This document shows, one piece after another, positions 1-7,640 of a stretch of DNA of 64,000 nt (the first letter of the stretch is position 1; each line of letters begins with the position of its first letter). This stretch comes from Rikenellaceae bacterium (lineage in GTDB: Bacteria > Bacteroidota > Bacteroidia > Bacteroidales > UBA932), in the NCBI GenBank assembly GCA_003542575.1, contig DPKJ01000009.1:62444-126443 (forward strand), read 5' to 3'. The translations under genes and the position numbers were made by a program. The notes beneath the pieces are model-generated. The model worked only from the letters and a program-made list of their open reading frames with translations, had not been told where the DNA came from and made no database searches.

Positions 1-81
1 TTTCGATTAATGAGTTTTGTAAACGGCTCTTTGTCAGCGATATGCGTGAGGACTTAAAATTTCAAAACCTCTGTTGTTGTA

Positions 82-168
82 ATCTTCAACCTCACAATTC
101 TCTTGTGAACATCTTCAACCATACAATTCTCTTGTGACCATTTTCAACCTCACGATTCTCTTTTGAAA
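82..168. repeat. Three tandem 29-bp imperfect repeats
   Basis: Three head-to-tail units begin at 82, 111 and 140 and differ from each other at a few positions. The first two contain a short inverted repeat (CACAA-TTCTC-TTGTG in unit 1), which the third has lost. They lie just past the 3' end of the DUF454 gene. No family is recognised. Bases 1-81 contain no gene I can support. Confidence 0.85.
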
Positions 169-176
169 TTTGGCAA

Positions 177-548
177 TCACACGCTTCTCTTACGGGTCTT
201 CTTCATAAGTAGGTGAATCGTGACCGCAGTGGCAATGACAACCAGCATGATTCTTACAAAGGTTTTATCGGTTGCAAAGAAAATCGCAAACAGCATTGTT
301 CCCCATAAAAGTGTGATCGTTCTGATTTTAAGCCTCATGGGTATTCCCTCTCTTGAGAGGTATGAGCGTATATACGGGCCCAGATGTTTATGCCTAAGCA
401 ACCATTTAAGTCTGGTATGGGATGACTTCATGTAGAGGTAGGTTGCCAGAAGCAAAAAGGGAGTTGTTGGAAGCAAAGGAACGAAGATTCCGACTGTTCC
501 CAGTCCCACAAAAATTGATGCTAAAACGACATATATATGTTTTTTCAA
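177..548 (-). CDS. DUF454 (YbaN-like) small inner-membrane protein
   Basis: A 123-residue protein with a hydrophobic N-terminal segment (about 7-36), a basic loop with several Arg and Lys, and two further hydrophobic stretches (about 80-113), ending in a basic tail KKTRKRSV. The early motif VPLLPTTPFLLLA and the following Lys/Arg-rich cytoplasmic region are typical of DUF454/YbaN proteins, which have no established function. Start is the ATG at 548; it faces the symporter gene at 702 and the intergenic region between them carries a Bacteroidota-type promoter for that gene. Family assignment is fairly secure; role unknown. Confidence 0.8.
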   Translation of the reverse strand: MKKHIYVVLASIFVGLGTVGIFVPLLPTTPFLLLATYLYMKSSHTRLKWLLRHKHLGPYIRSYLSREGIPMRLKIRTITLLWGTMLFAIFFATDKTFVRIMLVVIATAVTIHLLMKKTRKRSV

Positions 549-632
549 ATCTCTTAGTTATTTTACTCACTCACTTCTCTATCTTTCTCCCTTTTCATAA
601 TCGAATATCTAATTTGCAATTTGCAAATAATA

Positions 633-662
633 TTGCGAGTTTTCGTTGTTTTTTTAACTTTG
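633..662 (+). promoter_or_regulatory. Bacteroidota-type promoter of the symporter gene
   Basis: TTG at 633-635, 19 bases, then TAACTTTG at 655-662. This matches the -33/-7 consensus of the Bacteroidota primary sigma factor. It predicts a transcription start about 7 bases downstream and a leader of roughly 30 bases before the ATG at 702. Confidence 0.65.
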
Positions 663-701
663 CAAAGATACTTACTTAAACACAAACTTTAAACTTTAAC
701 T

Positions 702-2063
702 ATGGAAAACTTCTCTGCCATCGTAGAGCAGGTGAGTGCGATTTTGTGGGGTTGGCCTATGATCATTCTGCTTCTTGGAACGCACCTTTATCTAACTGTA
801 ATTCTCAAGTTTCCTCAACGAAAAATTTTCAAAGCTATCAGACTCTCTGTCGTAAAAGACAAGTCGGGTAGTGGAGATGTAAGCCAGTTTGGAGCCTTGG
901 CAACATCGCTGGCTGCGACAATTGGTACCGGAAATATTGTGGGAGTGGCCACAGCCGTGGCTCTTGGAGGGCCGGGAGCGGTTTTCTGGTGCTGGATTAC
1001 CGGGGTTTTTGGTATCGCTACCAAATATTCCGAGGGGTTGCTTGCAATTAAGTACAGGGTGAAGACTACTGACGGCACAATGCTTGGAGGTCCGATGTAT
1101 GCTCTTGAAAAAGGGTTGAAAATGAAATGGTTGGCCATTTTATTTTGCATTTTTACTGCAATCGCGGCCTTTGGAATCGGAAACACCGTTCAGGCAAATT
1201 CCATAGCTCTTCTTATTAATGAAACTTATTCTATATCTCCCTATATCACCGGCTTGGTGCTAAGTTTTGCAACCGCGTTGGTTATTTTGTTTGGGGTAAA
1301 AGGTATTGCCAAAGTCTGTGGTACATTGGTGCCTTTTATGGCCTTCTTTTACATACTGGGTTGTCTTGTGATACTTTATGTAAATTCGGAATACCTTCTC
1401 AGAGCACTTGATTTGATTGTTGATTCGGCATTCTCTGCTAAAGCGGCAGGAGGAGGTTTTGTAGGAACAACCATTATGATGGCTGCCCGATTTGGTATCG
1501 CCAGAGGTCTGTTCTCAAATGAGTCGGGTTTGGGTTCGGCACCAATTGTGGCTGCTGCTGCTCAAACACGTAACCCTGTAAGACAGGCGCTTGTCTCTTC
1601 GACAGGAACTTTTTGGGATACCGTTGTGGTTTGTGCGCTCACAGGTCTTGTGCTTGTAAGTTCTGTAATTGCTCACCCCGACATTGATCACACTCAGGGG
1701 GCTGCCCTTACAAAAGCGGCCTTTTCAAAAATACCATATATCGGCTCAATAATTTTAACGGTCGGCATCGTTACCTTCGCCTTCTCTACCATTCTTGGAT
1801 GGTCTTACTACGGAGAAAAAGCGGTAGAGTATCTGGGAGGTAAAAAGCTTATAATTTACTATAGGTTGTTTTGGATAGCAGCGGTGTTCGTAGGTTCGGT
1901 GCTCAACCTTGCTCTTGTATGGGGAATCGCCGACAGCATGAATGCCCTTATGGCCATACCTAACCTTATCGCGTTACTGCTGCTCTCCAGAGTGCTGGTC
2001 AAAGAGACCAACAAATACCTCTGGTCGGGCAATATTGACGACGAAGACCCCGAGTGCGTGTAG
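702..2063 (+). CDS. Sodium:alanine (AGCS family) symporter
   Basis: A 453-residue polytopic membrane protein that should import alanine or glycine with sodium. Family hallmarks are the ALATSLAATIGTGNIVG stretch at about 65-81, GGPGAVFWCW at 89-98 and NESGLGSAP at 273-281, followed by many hydrophobic helices to about residue 432 and a short acidic tail. Length fits the family (about 440-500). It is a single-gene unit with its own promoter and is followed by a complex inverted-repeat region and a strong terminator. The exact substrate (alanine, glycine or another small amino acid) cannot be told from sequence. Confidence 0.93.
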   Translation: MENFSAIVEQVSAILWGWPMIILLLGTHLYLTVILKFPQRKIFKAIRLSVVKDKSGSGDVSQFGALATSLAATIGTGNIVGVATAVALGGPGAVFWCWITGVFGIATKYSEGLLAIKYRVKTTDGTMLGGPMYALEKGLKMKWLAILFCIFTAIAAFGIGNTVQANSIALLINETYSISPYITGLVLSFATALVILFGVKGIAKVCGTLVPFMAFFYILGCLVILYVNSEYLLRALDLIVDSAFSAKAAGGGFVGTTIMMAARFGIARGLFSNESGLGSAPIVAAAAQTRNPVRQALVSSTGTFWDTVVVCALTGLVLVSSVIAHPDIDHTQGAALTKAAFSKIPYIGSIILTVGIVTFAFSTILGWSYYGEKAVEYLGGKKLIIYYRLFWIAAVFVGSVLNLALVWGIADSMNALMAIPNLIALLLLSRVLVKETNKYLWSGNIDDEDPECV

Positions 2064-2110
2064 CGGTGCCTACGGCGTGTTTATGAGCCTATGGCGTGAG
2101 TGCAAAAACA

Positions 2111-2217
2111 ATCCCTGGGAATTCTTTCCTTTTCGTTGGTAATCAATGCTTTAATTGCTATATGACATTTTGGTTAATTACCTGTAAATGAAGCAAAAGG
2201 AAAGAATTCCCAGGGAT
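2111..2217. repeat. Perfect 23-bp inverted repeat with 61-base spacer
   Basis: Arms at 2111-2133 and 2195-2217 are exact reverse complements; the spacer holds a second, imperfect inner pair (GGTAAT at 2138-2143 with ATTACC at 2177-2182). No reading frame is recognised in it. It lies 48 bases after the symporter stop codon. It could be a long hairpin in the symporter mRNA or a small non-autonomous repeat element; copy number elsewhere in the genome would decide. Confidence 0.9.
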
Positions 2218-2248
2218 GAAAGTTCGTTTCGCGATATGTGAGCGCATT

Positions 2249-2289
2249 AAAAACGAGCCAACTTTCATCTTAAAAGTTGGCTCGTTTTT
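2249..2289. terminator. Bidirectional intrinsic terminator
   Basis: A perfect 17-bp stem (2249-2265 with 2273-2289) with a 7-base loop, flanked by an A-run on one side and a T-run on the other, so it can stop transcription of both the symporter (+) and the convergent DPP III gene (-). The 5' arm can alternatively pair with GATGAAAGTT at 2215-2224 (AACTTTCATC at 2260-2269). Confidence 0.9.
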
Positions 2290-2333
2290 ATTATATTGTT
2301 ATTCAGTGATATACCACAAACTGGCGCGGAGAT

Positions 2334-4343
2334 TTACTGCAGTGTTGAGTATTTTTTACCGTAATCGAGCATCTGCTGCAGGAAGTCGGCCGGGTATTCA
2401 ACTTTGTAGTCAATAACTTTACCGTCCTTTTCAACAGGAGTGATCTCAGGGTTAATGAACCCGCCATAAGGCTTGAGGTCAAGGGCTGCGTATCTCTCTT
2501 TAAGCTCTTTGTGTAATTCAGGGTCGATATTTACTGCGTAAGTGGCAATTAGTTTTTTGCCGGCTTCGTAGTCGCCTTCTGACTTGATGCGCTGCAGCTC
2601 TTTGAGAAGTGTTGCAAATAAGTTGCGCAGCTTACCAAAATCGTTAACTACAAAATAGGTTTTACCATCGCGAACTCTCTTTTCGATTACATTGTCTGCC
2701 TTACCGTTTTCGAAGCACCACTCGGCAATCAGCTTGCGTCCCTGCATGTGAGCCTGGGTTACAGTCTTGCCAAGGTCTACTCTTACAAACTGAGTGAAGA
2801 GACCGTTGCGGATGTATGAAATGTATGATGCCTTGTATGCCTCTTCGTTCGGAAGAACTCCAAGCTCAACAAGTTTTGAGTCTGCAAGGTAGTAAAGGGC
2901 AAAGATGTCTGCACGTGCCTCTTCAAGCGGTGAACTGAACTCCTTAAGTGCATTTGAAGATGTTCCCGGGCGAAGCTGTCCTGAACCGTGTCCCAGACAT
3001 TCGTGAAGGTCGGTGTGCAGGTTTCCTGTTTGTGCACCGTAATCTTTAAGTAGGCTTATCTCGTTTTCGTCCCATGAAAACTCCGTTGTCATACTCTTTG
3101 GTGCCTCTTCGGCTGCCATGTTATATGCATCGCTGATGTTGGCAATTGTCACAGATTTTGAGCCGTGCTCTTTGCGAATCCAGTCTGCGTTTGGAAGGTT
3201 GATTCCAAGAGGTGAGGCAGGGTGGCAGTCACCGCCCAGCTGGGCAACAGTAATAACTTTTGCAGAGACGCCTTTAACCTCTTTTTTCTTGTACTGAGGG
3301 TCAACAGGTGAGTTGTCTTCAAACCACTGTGCGTTTTCGCTGATTATTTCTGTTCTCTTTGATGCCTCAAGATCCTTGAAGTTGACAACAGCCTCCCATG
3401 TGGCCTTCATTCCCAATGGATCGTTGTATGTTTCAATAAAACCGTTAATGAAGTCAACCTGGCTCTGAGTATCCTCAACCCATGCTACGTTGTAGAGGTC
3501 CCATGTGCGGAGGTCTCCTGTTTTATAATACTCAATAAGAAGAGCAATATAGTTTCTCTGAGTGTCGTTTTCGGCAACAGCGGCAGCCTTCTCAAGATGA
3601 TAGATAATCTTTTCAATAGCAGGTCCGTACAGGCCTCCAACTTTATATACCTCTTCGAAAATCTTTCCGTCTCTTTTAACCAGCTTTGAGTTTAGGCCGT
3701 ATGAGATAGGACGAGGGTCTTTGGGATCCTCCATCTTGGCATAAAATGCCTCAGCCTCTTTTCTGCTGACTCCGTCGTAAAAGTTTACTGAACTTCCCAA
3801 TAGCAGGTCTCCTTTTCCGGAGATATTCTTCCTCTGTGGGTAGAGTGCCGGATCGTATAGCATAGGTATAATCTGGTCAATCATCTCCTCCTGTCCACTG
3901 GCTGTCATGAGAGATTTAAAGTACTCCTGACTGCAGCCGGGTATGAATTTATCCTCGGCATAGTGGTGGTGGATTCCGTTGCTGAAGAAGACCCTTTTTG
4001 CGTAAACAAGAAATTCAGCATAGTCGTTGCTCTCTTTCTCGCCTGCATAGTTTTCGAAAATTGTTTCCAGCACTTTACGAATCTTTATACCGTGCTTAAA
4101 GTTTTGATCCCAGAAAATATCTCTTCCCGATTTGGCAGCTTCACTGAGGTGGTAGATGTACTCTTTTTGGTTGAAAGTGAGTGATTCCCATCCCGGTATG
4201 CGGTATCTGATTACCCTCAGATCGGCAAATTCGTCGGCCAGGTATCTGAATTTCTCCTCCTGCACCTCTTTTTTGCCCGTTTGACATGAGCTCGCAAAGA
4301 GCCCGATAGCCGAAGCAAATAGCATAATTTTTAAGTACTTCAT
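2334..4343 (-). CDS. Dipeptidyl peptidase III (M49), lipoprotein
   Basis: A 669-residue zinc aminopeptidase that removes dipeptides from peptide N-termini. The M49 zinc motif HECLGH is at 447-452 and the second motif EEARAD, which supplies the third zinc ligand, at 474-479. The N-terminus is a lipoprotein signal: hydrophobic segment, then a lipobox ending in Cys20 (FASSCQTG), so the enzyme is probably anchored on the periplasmic or outer-membrane side. Start is the ATG at 4343, divergent from the DUF486 gene. Single-gene unit ending at the terminator 2249-2289. Likely helps use peptides as nutrients, like other exported peptidases in this window. Confidence 0.93.
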   Translation of the reverse strand: MKYLKIMLFASAIGLFASSCQTGKKEVQEEKFRYLADEFADLRVIRYRIPGWESLTFNQKEYIYHLSEAAKSGRDIFWDQNFKHGIKIRKVLETIFENYAGEKESNDYAEFLVYAKRVFFSNGIHHHYAEDKFIPGCSQEYFKSLMTASGQEEMIDQIIPMLYDPALYPQRKNISGKGDLLLGSSVNFYDGVSRKEAEAFYAKMEDPKDPRPISYGLNSKLVKRDGKIFEEVYKVGGLYGPAIEKIIYHLEKAAAVAENDTQRNYIALLIEYYKTGDLRTWDLYNVAWVEDTQSQVDFINGFIETYNDPLGMKATWEAVVNFKDLEASKRTEIISENAQWFEDNSPVDPQYKKKEVKGVSAKVITVAQLGGDCHPASPLGINLPNADWIRKEHGSKSVTIANISDAYNMAAEEAPKSMTTEFSWDENEISLLKDYGAQTGNLHTDLHECLGHGSGQLRPGTSSNALKEFSSPLEEARADIFALYYLADSKLVELGVLPNEEAYKASYISYIRNGLFTQFVRVDLGKTVTQAHMQGRKLIAEWCFENGKADNVIEKRVRDGKTYFVVNDFGKLRNLFATLLKELQRIKSEGDYEAGKKLIATYAVNIDPELHKELKERYAALDLKPYGGFINPEITPVEKDGKVIDYKVEYPADFLQQMLDYGKKYSTLQ

Positions 4344-4367
4344 TGTTTATAATATTTTACAATTTTG

Positions 4368-4402
4368 TTTGAGACAAAGATATAATTTTTTGACTACTTT
4401 TG
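4368..4402 (+). promoter_or_regulatory. Probable promoter of the DUF486 gene
   Basis: TACTTTTG at 4395-4402 fits the -7 consensus TAnnTTTG; TTTG at 4368-4371 is a possible -33 but the 23-base spacing is longer than usual. On the other strand CAAAGATA at 4376-4383 reads TATCTTTG and may serve the DPP III gene. Confidence 0.4.
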
Positions 4403-4424
4403 CCTGCGATAATTTAAAAGGTTT

Positions 4425-4796
4425 ATGAACAGAGGGTTGATTAGCATTCTATTGCTGGTTGTGTCAAACAGTTTTATGACAATGGCCTGGTATGGTCACC
4501 TGCGTTTTAACATAGATAGTAAACTTGGGAAATGGGGGCTTTTCGGGATTATTTTAATCAGCTGGGGGATAGCTCTTTTCGAATATATATTTCAGGTACC
4601 TGCCAACAGGATTGGGTACCGTGAATTCGGAGGTCCTTTCTCTTTGGTGCAACTGAAAGTAATTCAGGAGGTGACTACCCTTCTGGTGTTTGTGGTTTTT
4701 TCGCTGATTTTCTTTAAGCAGGAGAGCTTTAAACTCAACCATTTTATTGCCTTTGTCTTTCTGATTCTGGCGGTCTTCTTTATATTCAAAGACTGA
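4425..4796 (+). CDS. DUF486 (DMT-superfamily-like) membrane protein
   Basis: A 123-residue protein with four predicted hydrophobic helices (about 5-24, 37-54, 82-98, 105-121). The central stretch FEYIFQVPANRIGY followed by a QLKVIQEV segment is typical of DUF486, a small family related to drug/metabolite transporters whose function is not established. It is probably monocistronic: a promoter-like sequence lies just upstream and a hairpin with T-run just downstream. Confidence 0.85.
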   Translation: MNRGLISILLLVVSNSFMTMAWYGHLRFNIDSKLGKWGLFGIILISWGIALFEYIFQVPANRIGYREFGGPFSLVQLKVIQEVTTLLVFVVFSLIFFKQESFKLNHFIAFVFLILAVFFIFKD

Positions 4797-4803
4797 CTCG
4801 GGC

Positions 4804-4822
4804 AAAAGGCCTCTTGCCTTTT
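4804..4822 (+). terminator. Intrinsic terminator after DUF486 gene
   Basis: AAAAGGC at 4804-4810 and GCCTTTT at 4816-4822 form a 7-bp stem with a 5-base loop, beginning 8 bases after the stop codon. Confidence 0.6.
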
Positions 4823-4889
4823 ACACCTAAATGTGATTTTCCGTTATTGATAGCTTATTTTAGTGAATCTGATCTCAGACGTTTAAATT

Positions 4890-5297
4890 TTACAATTTAC
4901 CTTTTCGATCAGGCAGAAGAATTGAAAGAATCAATACGCCACAAGCAAATGTTGCGGTTGTGGGTTGCATCCATGATACATATCCGATTATTATCAATTG
5001 AACTATCAGCCAGATAAATACAACTCCTACACTTGCCAACGAAACTGTCCGTGCATATTTGCTGTAGGCGAAATTCATAACCGAAGCTGTCAGAAAAGAG
5101 CCTCCGACTGCAATGAACAGTATCAGACTTGGAATAAAGTAGGAGCTAAAGGGGCTCTCATCAAGCCACTCGACAGGTACTCCCTCTGCACCACTCATTC
5201 CGTACCATCCGCCTCCAAATGCATTCAATGCTCCAAAGGCTAACAGAACTCCAAGAATTTTGTGTAGTGCCTTAGTCTTTTTTGATAAGTTTTGCAT
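4890..5297 (-). CDS. Small four-helix membrane protein, unknown
   Basis: A 135-residue protein with about four hydrophobic segments (about 10-30, 50-72, 82-105, 112-128) and a short basic C-terminus. A Gly- and aromatic-rich loop (FGGGWYGM) follows the first helix. I do not recognise the family with certainty. It lies 60 bases downstream of the OsmC gene on the same strand and may be cotranscribed with it. Confidence 0.65.
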   Translation of the reverse strand: MQNLSKKTKALHKILGVLLAFGALNAFGGGWYGMSGAEGVPVEWLDESPFSSYFIPSLILFIAVGGSFLTASVMNFAYSKYARTVSLASVGVVFIWLIVQLIIIGYVSWMQPTTATFACGVLILSILLPDRKGKL

Positions 5298-5357
5298 ATA
5301 ATTATTGGTTTTGTGATAAACTCAAGTAAATTATTCGTCAATTGTAAAAAGAGTGCT

Positions 5358-5798
5358 CTAAGCCTCTCGTTTAACCTCAAATGTTATTTCAATATCTACG
5401 TTTCCTTTCACCATTGCGAAAACAGGGCAGTATGTCTCCTCTGAAAGTTGGATTATCTTTTTCATATCCAGATCGCTTACATCCGGCGATACAGTAATTA
5501 TGTGAAGATTTATTTTACTGAATCCTGTCGGATGCATCTCTTTGCGAATTCCATGAGAGTCAATTTTAAAGTCAGTGATTGTCTTTCCCATTTTTCTCAG
5601 GAAGGTTAGCAACGCAGTGCCCAGGCATGAGGAGAGGCTAAGAAGCAGTAACTCCAGAGAGGTGTAACCCAGGTTATCTCCAAGAGGCGGTGTGTAATCA
5701 ATCGATATGGGTCTATTCCCTTCAGCAAGGCCTTCAAAATTAAGTCTGTCGTTAATAAGCTTTATTGAAGCAAAAAGCTCTTTTGATTTGTCTGACAT
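5358..5798 (-). CDS. OsmC-family protein (peroxiredoxin-like)
   Basis: A 146-residue OsmC/Ohr-fold protein. The two redox cysteines of the family are visible as SSCLG (Cys58) and ETYCPV (Cys124), and the segment between them has the family's LRKMGKTITDFKID helix-strand pattern. OsmC/Ohr proteins reduce organic hydroperoxides in the cytoplasm; this one belongs to the YhfA-like branch, whose substrate is less certain. Start ATG at 5798 with no clear ribosome site. The region upstream (5799 on) holds no gene until the prophage. Confidence 0.9.
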   Translation of the reverse strand: MSDKSKELFASIKLINDRLNFEGLAEGNRPISIDYTPPLGDNLGYTSLELLLLSLSSCLGTALLTFLRKMGKTITDFKIDSHGIRKEMHPTGFSKINLHIITVSPDVSDLDMKKIIQLSEETYCPVFAMVKGNVDIEITFEVKREA

Positions 5799-6105
5799 TT
5801 TTTATTAGTGTTAATTGTTAAGTTTTTTATCGTATCTACGGGGGTAAAAACGAAATGTACAATTATTGATTAATGATTAAATGAGTGAATTGCTTTACTG
5901 GGTAAAGGTTTCAGGAGTTTTTATAGGTTCATGCATTGAAAAACGAATTGTGCAATTTTGTTAATTTCGGTTTAATTTTACTTTAACTTATTCAATCAAA
6001 TTGCCTCCAAAATTGGGCGTAATTTTAATTTGCCTTACAAAGATATTATAATATAGTTTAAATAGCCTTAAAACAGCCAAAATAAAGCCTTTTAAAGAGT
6101 TTCAT

Positions 6106-6129
6106 GCCGCATATATTGCGGCTTTTTTT
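6106..6129 (+). terminator. Orphan intrinsic terminator
   Basis: GCCGCA (6106-6111), loop TATAT, TGCGGC (6117-6122), then seven T. A clean + strand terminator without a recognisable + strand gene upstream, which suggests that a gene or RNA formerly upstream was lost, or that a small RNA is made here. Confidence 0.7.
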
Positions 6130-6200
6130 GTGCCTTACATTGACATTTTACCGACCTTATTCCCGACGTCAGGAAAACGATTGAAATTGCTTGAAAAACT

Positions 6201-6236
6201 TATTGGATGGCGTATTGGATGGTGTAATGGGTGGTG
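6201..6236 (+). repeat. Three tandem 12-bp units
   Basis: TATTGGATGGCG, TATTGGATGGTG and TAATGGGTGGTG follow each other directly. The units keep a 12-base period, so any reading frame through them would repeat four residues. No function recognised. Confidence 0.8.
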
Positions 6237-6531
6237 GTTTCAGGGTAAAAAAAAAGGTGATTACACCCCCTTTACTTCCCAAAAACACCCCAAAAAACGC
6301 CCATTTTTACGGATTGACCCCCCATTACTACCATGAATTAAATAATAAGTATTTATGTAATTGTTTTGATATATAGACAATTATGTATATTAAAGTTAAA
6401 TATTTATGCAAAAAATTGCGGAGAATTATTTTTATTGTACATTTGTGTACCCAAATTTTCCATGCAGAAATGTATATTAAACATTGCTGCCATTTAGGTT
6501 GACTTTTAGCCAGGTTAACCTATGACTTAAA

Positions 6532-6628
6532 AAGAAGCCCGTCCTCCAGTAAAGATGGGCTTCTTACTTTGTAAAGCCTTAGGGAAGGCCCCTAAAGTAA
6601 TACAAAGGGGTTTGCTATAGACCTTTGT
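6532..6628 (+). promoter_or_regulatory. Hairpin-rich leader with mutually exclusive stems
   Basis: Hairpin A: AAGAAGCCC (6532-6540) with GGGCTTCTT (6557-6565). Hairpin B: CTTTGTA (6567-6573) with TACAAAG (6601-6607), enclosing TTAGGG (6579-6584) with CCCTAA (6590-6595). Hairpin C: ACAAAGG (6602-6608) with CCTTTGT (6622-6628). B and C share the same bases at 6602-6607 and cannot form together, an arrangement like an attenuator. The small frame at 6659 starts 30 bases downstream. Confidence 0.5.
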
Positions 6629-6658
6629 TAATTTATAGCATTAAATACATTTTAGACA

Positions 6659-6802
6659 ATGGAAAATTTGGGTAAAACTCCTCCTGTAGGCTATAGGGAG
6701 GTTTTCTGTAAGTACATTAGATTGAAAGATGGGACGATTAGGTATCCTAAGAAGTCCAAGTTTTTTCACTTTTATGCTCCCATCGACAGGCAAAGAGCGT
6801 AA
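6659..6802 (+). CDS. Small 47-aa prophage protein (candidate)
   Basis: A 47-codon frame beginning MENLGKTPPVGYREVF and ending PIDRQRA. Its middle, CKYIRLKDGTIRYPKK, resembles the small basic proteins of Bacteroidota mobile elements that carry a KYI-x-L-[KR]-x-G-x-x-x-Y pattern, but this is from memory. It is flanked by a hairpin leader and by an intrinsic terminator at 6845-6865, which supports a real transcript on this strand. The transcript converges on the repressor gene. A hairpin inside the frame (CCTCC with GGAGG) leaves the alternative that this is a non-coding RNA. Confidence 0.45.
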   Translation: MENLGKTPPVGYREVFCKYIRLKDGTIRYPKKSKFFHFYAPIDRQRA

Positions 6803-6844
6803 GCCTTAGCCGGGCCTTGGACCTCTGACAGGAGGGTAGTTTAT

Positions 6845-6865
6845 GGCGCTACTGGGCGCCTTTTT
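6845..6865 (+). terminator. Intrinsic terminator between small ORF and repressor
   Basis: GGCGC (6845-6849) and GCGCC (6856-6860) with a 6-base loop, followed by five T. It ends the + strand transcript of the 47-aa frame just before the end of the repressor gene on the other strand. Confidence 0.75.
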
Positions 6866-6867
6866 CA

Positions 6868-7512
6868 TTATTCTACCCGGATCACCCCTATAATTAGTGC
6901 TATTTTGGCAATATCCGTCACCGGCACATCGAATGGATCATATTGAGTGTTGTCTGATACAAGCAAGATATGATCTTTTATTTTTGATGGCTTTACTCTT
7001 TTTACCAGGACTCCCTGGCTTTTGGTGTAGATAGCATATATCTTATTCCACTGGAAAAACAGCGTTTCTTCGATGATGGCACATGCAACTATGTCTCCAG
7101 AGCTGTATTTTGGATACATGCTGTTGCCTTTTATCCTCATCAGGAAGTCTGCTTGCTTGAATTCTGGCACTTCGTAATAGTGTTCAATTTGTAAATCATG
7201 AAACGCCTGGCTGCCAAACCCGGCAAATGCGGTTATTGGTATAAGAGGAATCCCTTTGCCTCTGATAGAAGCCTCTTTTGCTGCTGCAATAGGCCCGGTT
7301 TCACCCCTAAGCATATTCCCTTTACCGGTAAGAAGCCATTCGATATTAAGCGTAGGAAAATTATCTATGATCTTTACTATCCATTTGCTTTGAATATCTG
7401 TATTGTTCGTTATAGCCTTCCTGATCATACCATTACTTGCAGATATTAGTTGTTCAAAATGTCTGACGCTAATACCTTGATATTCCAAGAATTGATTTAA
7501 TCGGCTAATCAT
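6868..7512 (-). CDS. Prophage repressor, S24 LexA/CI-type
   Basis: A 214-residue CI-like repressor. Residues 1-65 form a helix-turn-helix region ending in the IEWLLTGKGNM motif common to Bacteroidota phage repressors; the C-terminal half is an S24 peptidase domain with the catalytic serine in GNSMYP (Ser131) and the catalytic lysine in VLVKRV (Lys171). Such repressors keep the lytic operon off and are inactivated by RecA-stimulated self-cleavage. It is transcribed divergently from the early operon starting at 7641, and the shared 128-base region holds palindromes that are candidate operators. Start ATG at 7512. An Ala-Ala or Ala-Gly cleavage site is plausible at AAAKEA or FAGFG but not certain. 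Confidence 0.9.
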   Translation of the reverse strand: MISRLNQFLEYQGISVRHFEQLISASNGMIRKAITNNTDIQSKWIVKIIDNFPTLNIEWLLTGKGNMLRGETGPIAAAKEASIRGKGIPLIPITAFAGFGSQAFHDLQIEHYYEVPEFKQADFLMRIKGNSMYPKYSSGDIVACAIIEETLFFQWNKIYAIYTKSQGVLVKRVKPSKIKDHILLVSDNTQYDPFDVPVTDIAKIALIIGVIRVE

Positions 7513-7529
7513 CTATCAAAATTTATTGC

Positions 7530-7603
7530 GAAAATTTTCCCAAATGATTTGTTTGTTGAGAAAATTATCTATAATATTGTGGTGTCTTTCTAATGTGAAA
7601 GAC
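7530..7603. promoter_or_regulatory. Divergent prophage control region with palindromes
   Basis: Between repressor and early operon lie a 10-bp palindrome GAAAATTTTC (around 7531-7540) and an inverted repeat GTCTTTC-6-GAAAGAC at 7584-7603, with a near copy of the first (GAGAAAATTATC) at about 7558-7569. They are the natural candidates for repressor and HTH-protein operators. No perfect TAnnTTTG promoter is visible for the early operon. Confidence 0.5.
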
Positions 7604-7640
7604 AACCCAAAGGTATAATAATTTTTAAAAATCAAAAGAA

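Larger units (their letters stand above)
5799..6531. other. Gene-poor stretch between OsmC gene and prophage
   Basis: No protein family is recognised here. Two short overlapping frames at 6130-6376 look like chance. Visible structure: a hairpin terminator at 6106-6129, a three-unit 12-bp tandem repeat at 6201-6236, and an AT-rich segment (about 6340-6500) in which TGTATATTAAA occurs twice (6384-6394, 6471-6481). The left end of the prophage probably lies in this AT-rich segment, but a TG...CA end with a target duplication was not identified. Confidence 0.5.

Noticed and set aside
82..168. CRISPR array from the 29-bp repeats
   Set aside because: The units are contiguous with no spacers and there are no cas genes in the window.
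6130..6376. Two short overlapping + strand frames
   Set aside because: No recognisable motif, no start signals, and they overlap each other and a repeat; they look like chance.
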